From Salinibacterium sp. (GTDB lineage: Bacteria > Actinomycetota > Actinomycetes > Actinomycetales > Microbacteriaceae), in contig JAHBSZ010000007.1 in the NCBI GenBank assembly GCA_019638845.1, forward strand, positions 49,884-113,883: a stretch of DNA of 64,000 nucleotides, in the 5' to 3' direction. A program made the translations under genes and the position numbers. Positions within the stretch are counted from its first letter, which is position 1. Every line of letters starts with the position of its first letter. Below are positions 58,916-64,000 of the stretch, in pieces. The notes under the pieces are model-generated. The model was not told where the DNA came from. It did not search any database and saw nothing but the letters and a program-made list of their open reading frames with translations.

Positions 58916-60124
58916 ATGAGCACCACGGTCCGTGCGATGCAATACGGTCAGCACGCCATCACCGGGGTGCTCATCATCGTCGGCGCCGTCCGGGCGCTCG
59001 TCGACGGAGCCGAACCAATTTTGGTGGGTACTGTCAGCATCTGTTTCCTCGGCTGGTACGTCATCGGCTCCTACGCCTTACCGCGGATGGCAAGCCATCG
59101 ACTTTCCGTAGGGTGGCTGCTGGGCCTCGCGGCCCTATGGTTGGGCCTTTCCGCCGTGTCGGCAGAATTCATTTGGCTTGCGTTTCCCCTCTGGCTACTG
59201 GCCGGCCACCTGATGAGGCTCCGACCAGCGATCCTCTTCAGCATCGCCGTCTTCGCTGTCGTAGTGCTGGCACCACTTCTGCACACAGCCGCACTGTCTT
59301 ACGCGGTCGTCATCGGCCCTCTGGTCGGCGGGGTATTCGCTTTCGGGATATCACGTGGATACCTGCAGTTGCTGACGGATGCGCGCGAACGCCAGCAACT
59401 GATCGCCTCCCTGCTGCAAGCGCAGGACGATATGGCAGCCCTACAGGAAGAACTCGGCCAATCGCAACGTGAATCCGGTGCCATCGAGGAACGCACCCGC
59501 CTGTCGCGCGACATCCACGACACCATCGCGCAAGGCCTCTCCGCTGTCGTACTCATCACCCGCGCAGGTACCGGTAAAACGTTCGAGGACGCCACCACAG
59601 CGCTGACCCACATCGAAACAATCGCCCTCGACAATCTCGTCGACGTCCGACGGATCGTCAAAGCACTGTCACCCGCTGAACTTCAACAAGGAGCACTGGC
59701 AAGCGCCCTACGGCGGATGATGGACAGGCTCACCGCAGAAACAGGGATACGCACCGAGTTCCACGCAGACGACAGTGCAACCTCACTACCCTCCACAGTC
59801 GAAATCGCCCTCCTGCGGACTGCCCAATCGGCGCTGTCCAACGTCCGCCTCCACGCGCACGCCCGCCACGTCGTGATGACCCTCGACGAGTCAGAAGACA
59901 CCGCCCGACTGGACATTGTCGATGACGGGCGCGGCTTCAACATCCATACCTGGACGGATGCAGCAGAACCCACCGCCAGCGGGTACGGGCTGCACTCGAT
60001 GCGCGCCCGGCTTCGCGAGCTCGGCGGCGGCCTCGATATTGAAAGCAGTGAGAGTGATGGCACAGCCCTGTCAGCGTACGTACCCCTCAGCTCACCACGA
60101 CAACGAGAAGGAGAACCCCGATGA
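58916..60124 (+). CDS. Sensor histidine kinase, NarL/DesK type (HisKA_3)
   Basis: The protein has 402 residues. Five to six membrane helices (about 15-160) form the sensor. A coiled coil (about 165-200) leads to the HisKA_3 domain with ERTRLSRDIHDTIAQGLSA, the phosphorylated His near 204. The ATPase domain has the N-box-like region HARHVVMTLDES and GRGFNIHTW, then SGYGLHSMRARLRELGG near 350-366. ATG codons at 58910 and 58916 are both possible; the second lies seven bases after TACGAT. It follows the MMPL stop by 19 bases and overlaps the regulator gene by ATGA. Confidence 0.85.
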   Translation: MSTTVRAMQYGQHAITGVLIIVGAVRALVDGAEPILVGTVSICFLGWYVIGSYALPRMASHRLSVGWLLGLAALWLGLSAVSAEFIWLAFPLWLLAGHLMRLRPAILFSIAVFAVVVLAPLLHTAALSYAVVIGPLVGGVFAFGISRGYLQLLTDARERQQLIASLLQAQDDMAALQEELGQSQRESGAIEERTRLSRDIHDTIAQGLSAVVLITRAGTGKTFEDATTALTHIETIALDNLVDVRRIVKALSPAELQQGALASALRRMMDRLTAETGIRTEFHADDSATSLPSTVEIALLRTAQSALSNVRLHAHARHVVMTLDESEDTARLDIVDDGRGFNIHTWTDAAEPTASGYGLHSMRARLRELGGGLDIESSESDGTALSAYVPLSSPRQREGEPR

Positions 60125-60744
60125 CTGTCACAGTGTTGCTGGTTGACGATCACCCGGTAGTTCGATCAGGAGTTCGCGCGGTTCTCTCCACCGAACCCGG
60201 GATATCCGTTATCGGTGAGGCAGCCTCCGGCGAAGAAGCGCTGCCACTAGCTCGCGCACTGCGACCAGACGTCGTGCTCTGCGACCTGCGTCTTGGTGCA
60301 GGCCTCGACGGGGTCGCCACCACAGCAGCCCTCCGCAAATTGGACCCGGCACCCGCGGTCATTATCCTCACCACCTATGACCACGATCACGACATCCTCC
60401 GTGCCGTCGAGGCGGGAGCTGCCGGCTACCTCCTGAAAGATGTCGCCCCGGCAACAATTGCCGCCTCCCTTCACGATGCCGCAGCCGGGCGACTGGTTCT
60501 GGCTCCCGAAATGGCGCAACGCGTTCTGTCCACCATGGGATCCCCACGACCGAACCTCAGCGACCGCGAAACGGAAGTACTGCGCTTAGTGTCAGCCGGT
60601 CAATCCAATAGCGAGATCGCGCGCACCCTCTTTCTCACCGGCGCCACCGTCAAATCACATCTGGTACACGTCTATACCAAGCTCGGAGTGGATAGCCGCA
60701 CGCAAGCGATCGTCAAGGGACGCTCACTCGGCATCATCGACTGA
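60121..60744 (+). CDS. LuxR/NarL-type response regulator
   Basis: The protein has 207 residues. The receiver domain (1-118) starts VTVLLVDDHPVVRSGVRAVL, with the phosphorylated aspartate in VVLCDLRLG near 55 and the lysine in GYLLKDVAPATIA near 104. The LuxR-type HTH (about 142-202) reads LSDRETEVLRLVSAGQSNSEIARTLFLTGATVKSHLVHVYTKLG. It is coupled to the kinase gene. The probable targets are the MMPL operon itself and perhaps the adjoining exporter genes. Confidence 0.9.
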   Translation: MTVTVLLVDDHPVVRSGVRAVLSTEPGISVIGEAASGEEALPLARALRPDVVLCDLRLGAGLDGVATTAALRKLDPAPAVIILTTYDHDHDILRAVEAGAAGYLLKDVAPATIAASLHDAAAGRLVLAPEMAQRVLSTMGSPRPNLSDRETEVLRLVSAGQSNSEIARTLFLTGATVKSHLVHVYTKLGVDSRTQAIVKGRSLGIID

Positions 60745-60798
60745 AGCGCAGCAGGTCTTTGGGCGCTTTCGTAGACGGCTGAGCGCGCACAGTCGCGA

Positions 60799-62454
60799 TC
60801 ACGGCTCGTGTGTTGGGGTGCTCCTCAACCGCAACATGAAAGCAAAAGCCAGACCCAAGCCCAGAGCGCCTACTGCGCTGAACAGGGCGATGCGGGTCGC
60901 GTCGGCTACCCCGTTGGAGAGGGCATCGACGACGGCCGGCGCTGACGCGCCGAGGACACCGCCGGACCCATCAGCGCGTAACGCGGGGATGGAACCGCCG
61001 GCAGAATTGGTCGTCGATTCAGCCAGCTGCTGAGCCTGCACCGTGGGCAGGTCAGGGACACTGTTCAACTGTGCGGGAACCGCCTGGGCGAGCCCCGCCG
61101 CCAGCACCGCGCCGATCAGTGCGGTTCCCAAGGCCGTTCCGACCTGCCGCACGGTGCTTTGTGTGGCGGAGCCCTGCCCGGATTGTTCGGTGGGCACATC
61201 CACGAGAACCGTCCCGGTCAGTTGCGCCGATGCGAGGCCCAAACCGAGCCCGTAGATGACCAGAAGTCCTGCCAGGAGAATTGGTGGCATTGCGGGGCCG
61301 AGGAACAGCGCAGTTGCTATCACGCCGACGATTTCAAGCGACAGACCAAGTACAACCACATTCACCGGGCCCATCCGTGCGGACAGCCTGCGCGCGAGCG
61401 CCCCGGACGTGAATGCGCCGAGGCCCATCGCGGCAAGGACTAGGCCCGCGCCGAGAGTCGAAAGCCCCAGGACGTTGACGATGAACAGCGGGAGTACGAA
61501 TAGCAGCCCGAATTCGCCGATGGCGACACACAGCGCGGTGAGGTTGCCCCATCGGAAGGTGGGTATTGAAAACAGGCTCACGTCGAGGATCGCGGATCGA
61601 CCATTTCGTGCGCGGTGGCGTTCCCACACAATGAAGACCACCAGTGCTGCCAAACCGATCGCACCGACGATAGGAACTAGCGACACCGAGGCGGTCTCCG
61701 GCCACACCCAACCGAAGACACTGAAATCGCGGGTGGGTGTCCACCACCCCAGGTTGGGTCCCTCGATCATGGCAAATACAAGGCCGCCGAACCCGATCGC
61801 ACTTAGCAGCAGCCCGTCGACGTCGACACCGGGCGCGCGGATGGTGGCCTTGGACTCCGGAACGGTCAACACAATGCCTACCAGGATGAGAATCCCGAAT
61901 GGGATGTTGACAATGAAGATCCACTGCCAACTGAATGCGGAGGTCAGCCACCCGCCGAGTAGCGGGCCGAAGGCTGCCATGCCGGCGATGACGGCGCCCC
62001 AGATTCCGAACGCGACCGCTCGGTCTTTGCCGCGGAAGGTGGCGTTGACGGTCGACAGTGTGGAGGGGAGGATGAACGCCCCGCCCAGGCCTTGTACCAC
62101 TCGTGCGGCGATGAGCGTTCCACCGCCTGTGGCAAATGCGGCAAGCAAGCTTCCGACCATGAAAATCACAACGCCGAGCATGAACATGCGCCGCCGCCCG
62201 AAACGATCACCCAACCGTCCTGCGGTCAGAAGAAGCGCGGCGAACACGACCGCGTAGATGCCGTTGACCCATTGGGCGTCATTCAGTGACAGCGACAACT
62301 CGCGGATGAGCACCGGCAGCGCGACCCCGACAATCGTTCCGTCTAGGACGATCATCGACAGTCCGGCTGCGACAACACCTAATCCGATCCACCGTCGTCG
62401 ACCGGATGCCTCACCCGTGGCCGGATCTACAGTGTCGTATGTCGTTGCGTCCAC
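60799..62454 (-). CDS. MFS exporter, DHA2 family (second copy)
   Basis: This 551-residue 14-segment drug exporter starts at GTG. The first helix is WIGLGVVAAGLSMIVLDGTIVGVALPVL (motif D1 LDGTIV), motif A GRLGDRFGRRRMFM is near 80, and motif C is in GMAAFGPLLGGWL. A long outer loop rich in Gln, Ser and Gly precedes the final helix (about 470-520). It converges with the response-regulator gene. It is not a recent duplicate of the exporter at 29534, from which it differs throughout. The substrate is unknown. Confidence 0.85.
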   Translation of the reverse strand: MDATTYDTVDPATGEASGRRRWIGLGVVAAGLSMIVLDGTIVGVALPVLIRELSLSLNDAQWVNGIYAVVFAALLLTAGRLGDRFGRRRMFMLGVVIFMVGSLLAAFATGGGTLIAARVVQGLGGAFILPSTLSTVNATFRGKDRAVAFGIWGAVIAGMAAFGPLLGGWLTSAFSWQWIFIVNIPFGILILVGIVLTVPESKATIRAPGVDVDGLLLSAIGFGGLVFAMIEGPNLGWWTPTRDFSVFGWVWPETASVSLVPIVGAIGLAALVVFIVWERHRARNGRSAILDVSLFSIPTFRWGNLTALCVAIGEFGLLFVLPLFIVNVLGLSTLGAGLVLAAMGLGAFTSGALARRLSARMGPVNVVVLGLSLEIVGVIATALFLGPAMPPILLAGLLVIYGLGLGLASAQLTGTVLVDVPTEQSGQGSATQSTVRQVGTALGTALIGAVLAAGLAQAVPAQLNSVPDLPTVQAQQLAESTTNSAGGSIPALRADGSGGVLGASAPAVVDALSNGVADATRIALFSAVGALGLGLAFAFMLRLRSTPTHEP

Positions 62455-62704
62455 AGAAATGCCTGCCCCTCACCATGCGATCAAAATTGATTTGCCTGTT
62501 CAGGGTAAATCGCGTCTAAGGAGAAGCGCGTCCATCAAAAGTTCGTTCTTCCGACACACCTCCCTGTCGATGACCAAAACACTTCTGTCCTAGCCCAGCA
62601 ACATCTCCCACTTTCCGGTGAGATGCGTCTCAACCTTTCGTACGATGCGATCGACAGCGCTCCGGGGAAGACTTGAATCATTCGCAATTCGATTGGAAAA
62701 CCTC

Positions 62705-63193
62705 ATGAATAAGCTGTTCTACGCCGCATTCGCCTACATGGTTCTTGGGGTGGGGTCTGGCCTGTTCTACCGAGAGTTCACGAAAGCCAACGACTTCTCT
62801 GAAGACCAATTCACCCAACTCTCCGTCGTACACACCCACTTGCTCGTGCTGGGTTTCATCGTGCTCCTGGTCGTTCTCATCCTCGAGAAGACCTTCGCGC
62901 TGTCTCAGAGCAAACTGTTCCCCTGGTTCTTCTGGGTATACAACGCCGGCCTAGTCCTCACCGCCGCCATGCTGATCCTTCACGGAATGCAGCAAGTCAC
63001 CGGCGCAGAAACCAGTGCCGCAATCTCGGGCATCGCAGGACTTGGCCACATCCTCCTCTCGGCGGGAATGGTTCTCCTCTTCCTCGCCCTCCGCACTCGC
63101 CTAAAGGCCGACCAGACACTCACCGCAACCGCCGACGTATCGGACGAAACTTCCGACGCTTCCAGCCAGCCCGAACCCGCCCTAACCCGGTAG
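62705..63193 (+). CDS. DUF2871 family membrane protein
   Basis: The protein has 162 residues from the ATG at 62705 (GGAAAA upstream). Four membrane helices follow the family pattern: MNKLFYAAFAYMVLGVGSGLFYREFTK, then VVHTHLLVLGFIVLLVVLILEKTFALS, WFFWVYNAGLVLTAAMLILHGM and GLGHILLSAGMVLLFLALRTRL. The HTH residues in helix 2 and GLGH in helix 4 recall heme-binding histidines of terminal-oxidase-like proteins, though no role is known. An acidic tail closes it. It is the last gene of the element. Confidence 0.8.
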   Translation: MNKLFYAAFAYMVLGVGSGLFYREFTKANDFSEDQFTQLSVVHTHLLVLGFIVLLVVLILEKTFALSQSKLFPWFFWVYNAGLVLTAAMLILHGMQQVTGAETSAAISGIAGLGHILLSAGMVLLFLALRTRLKADQTLTATADVSDETSDASSQPEPALTR

Positions 63194-63231
63194 TTTCCTC
63201 TCCACCAGCGGCGGTCGCCTCGGCGGACATC

Positions 63232-63271
63232 GACCCCGGATCTCAGCTTCATCGAGCTGAGGTCCGGGGTC
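63232..63271 (+). terminator. Strong hairpin after the DUF2871 gene
   Basis: GACCCCGGATCTCAGCT pairs with AGCTGAGGTCCGGGGTC over 17 positions with one G-T wobble and a six-base loop, 38 bases past the stop. No T-run follows. Confidence 0.65.
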
Positions 63272-63672
63272 TTGCCGCGTTCCCGGCGGCACTGGGTGCC
63301 GCGACAAAGGCAAGTCTCAGCCATTCTCAAAAAGACGCACTGATCCGGGCGCCGTGGCCGATCGTCACCAAGCTCATCGCACATGAGCCCGGTCCTAGAA
63401 TTGGTCCGCCCAACAATCTGTACTGAACCGATCGGGTATCCCGGAAGACGAAACCATGACACGCGACCAGATGTGCTCAGCGTTTCCCTGCGCGCAGTCA
63501 ACTGGCGCGGTGAGCATAGCCGCGCTTCAGTCGATGTGAGGTTCGAGTATCATCGAGCTCCGTGACGCGCGCGGTGTCCCCCCTGTGTACCCGGCTACCA
63601 GATGATGCAGTGCGGGGAGAGTTTCACGGGGCCGTGAGGCGCATGAAGTCAGCGCTGATCAGGAATCGGGGG

Positions 63673-63730
63673 CCCTGCTAAGGTGGAGTACCCTAACGGG
63701 TACCGAGGGTTCAAATCCCTCCGTCTCCGC
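63673..63730 (+). repeat. Right attachment repeat (attR), displaced tRNA-Ser 3' end
   Basis: This copy of 51140-51197 has the variable-arm tetraloop TAAC instead of GTAA. It lacks the 5' half of the tRNA (acceptor strand, D-arm and 5' anticodon stem), so it is not a functional tRNA. It marks the far end of the integrated element. Confidence 0.85.
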
Positions 63731-63924
63731 TCTTAAAATTCCCCAGTCAGACACCGATATTGCTTCGGAGATTCAGGCTGCGGCTCGCGCTCGCTTCCGC
63801 AGTGCATGCTGTGTAGAGCGAGATCGAGCGACGCCACCGGGATTGTTCGGATGTTCTTCGCCACCGGTACGGGGGTGGCTCGGCGCGCTGGTATAGTTTT
63901 CAGGTTGGCTTCGGCCAATGGAAT

Positions 63925-63997
63925 GCGCCCGTAGCTCAGCGGATAGAGCAATTGACTACGGATCAATAGGCCGGGGGTTCAAATCCCTCCGGGCGCA
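63925..63997 (+). tRNA. tRNA-Arg (anticodon ACG)
   Basis: The 73-base gene has acceptor GCGCCCG pairing with CGGGCGC, D-arm GCTC...GAGC, anticodon stem ATTGA/TCAAT with loop CTACGGA (anticodon ACG), and T-arm GGGGGTTCAAATCCCTC. CCA is not encoded. It lies in the chromosome beyond the element. Confidence 0.93.
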
Positions 63998-64000
63998 CAG

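Larger units (their letters stand above)
51165..63730. mobile_element. Integrated element of about 12.5 kb in tRNA-Ser(GCU)
   Basis: The element is bounded by the att repeats, with a tyrosine integrase and excisionase-like gene at the left end reading towards the tRNA. The cargo comprises a DUF3817 protein, an MMPL remnant, an ABC1 kinase, an MMPL transporter, a two-component system, a DHA2 exporter and a DUF2871 membrane protein. No replication, conjugation or phage structural genes are seen, so it is a small genomic island or a reduced integrative element. The cargo looks like a membrane-lipid or efflux module. Confidence 0.8.
63194..63924. other. Right end of the element and junction with the chromosome
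   Basis: This is a 731-base stretch without a supportable gene. It holds the hairpin at 63232-63271, a TGTCCCCCC word at 63575-63583 that also occurs near the left end, and the att repeat at 63673-63730. The last 194 bases up to the tRNA-Arg gene appear to be restored chromosome and carry nothing I can identify. Confidence 0.55.

Noticed and set aside
61256-62257. A 333-codon plus-strand frame opposite the second DHA2 exporter
   Set aside because: It is Pro/Ser/Thr/Arg-rich with no domain, and the exporter on the other strand is unmistakable.
29534-62454. The two DHA2 exporters as a recent duplication
   Set aside because: Apart from family motifs the sequences differ throughout, including length and outer loops, so they are separate lineages.
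51165-63730. Prophage
   Set aside because: No capsid, tail, terminase, lysis or replication genes are visible; only integrase and excisionase-like genes with metabolic cargo.
63673-63730. A third tRNA-Ser gene
   Set aside because: The copy lacks the acceptor 5' strand, D-arm and 5' half of the anticodon stem; it is the displaced att copy.
1-64000. CRISPR arrays, cas genes, insertion sequences or rRNA
   Set aside because: I saw no regularly spaced repeat array, no transposase and no rRNA sequence on either strand.

Overview
The window looks like chromosome of a high-GC Gram-positive bacterium (Actinomycetota), most plausibly a member of the Microbacteriaceae. This rests on base composition, frequent GTG/TTG starts, many apparently leaderless genes with a TAnnnT -10 six or seven bases before the start codon, a CebR-type cellobiose locus, deazaflavin-type nitroreductase-family proteins and typical actinobacterial neighbourhoods. 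No rRNA or other taxonomic marker is present, so the family level is an inference.

Layout. 1-11.8 kb: an L-rhamnose-type catabolic and uptake cluster. On the minus strand it has a DeoR regulator, L-rhamnose isomerase and the start of the bifunctional rhamnulose-1-P aldolase/dehydrogenase, which is cut by the window edge. On the plus strand it has a PMI-like cupin, a DUF4432 mutarotase-like protein, a RhaT/P/Q/S-type ABC importer and a LacI regulator. 11.8-13.8 kb: an SDR epimerase-like protein and two divergent nitroreductase-family proteins. 13.8-17.3 kb: the three-gene set of circularly permuted ATP-grasp, alpha-E and transglutaminase. 17.3-23.5 kb: an MFS exporter with its MarR regulator, a lipase-like hydrolase, a lipoate-ligase/heme-type ABC operon behind an iron-box-like palindrome, a small membrane protein and a GNAT protein. 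23.5-29.4 kb: a cellobiose-type locus (LacI/CebR, GH1, CebG, CebF, CebE) with three operator copies. 29.5-32.3 kb: a DHA2 exporter and a VanY-type carboxypeptidase.

32.4-43.9 kb is the most unusual part. One gene run encodes an FtsK/EccC-like ATPase with three RecA-like segments of which only the middle has Walker motifs, two coiled-coil membrane proteins, an unknown protein, a zinc-ribbon protein, another unknown and a Ycf46-like AAA+ ATPase. Convergent to it is an operon of three small helical-hairpin proteins resembling WXG100 proteins, the longest with a ParB-like C-terminal part. Two tandemly duplicated zinc-ribbon membrane proteins follow. I read this as a candidate non-canonical type VII-like secretion or surface system. 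None of the EccB/D/E or MycP components is present, and the function is unproven.

43.9-51.2 kb is housekeeping: phosphoglucomutase, prephenate dehydratase, a lipid-kinase-like protein, seryl-tRNA synthetase, a HAD phosphatase, tRNA-Ser(UGA), an LCP protein and tRNA-Ser(GCU). An integrated element of about 12.5 kb lies in the 3' end of tRNA-Ser(GCU), bounded by a 58-bp repeat (51140-51197 and 63673-63730). It carries an integrase, an excisionase-like protein, a DUF3817 protein, a decayed MMPL fragment, an ABC1/UbiB kinase, an MMPL transporter, a two-component system, a DHA2 exporter and a DUF2871 protein. The chromosome resumes with tRNA-Arg(ACG).
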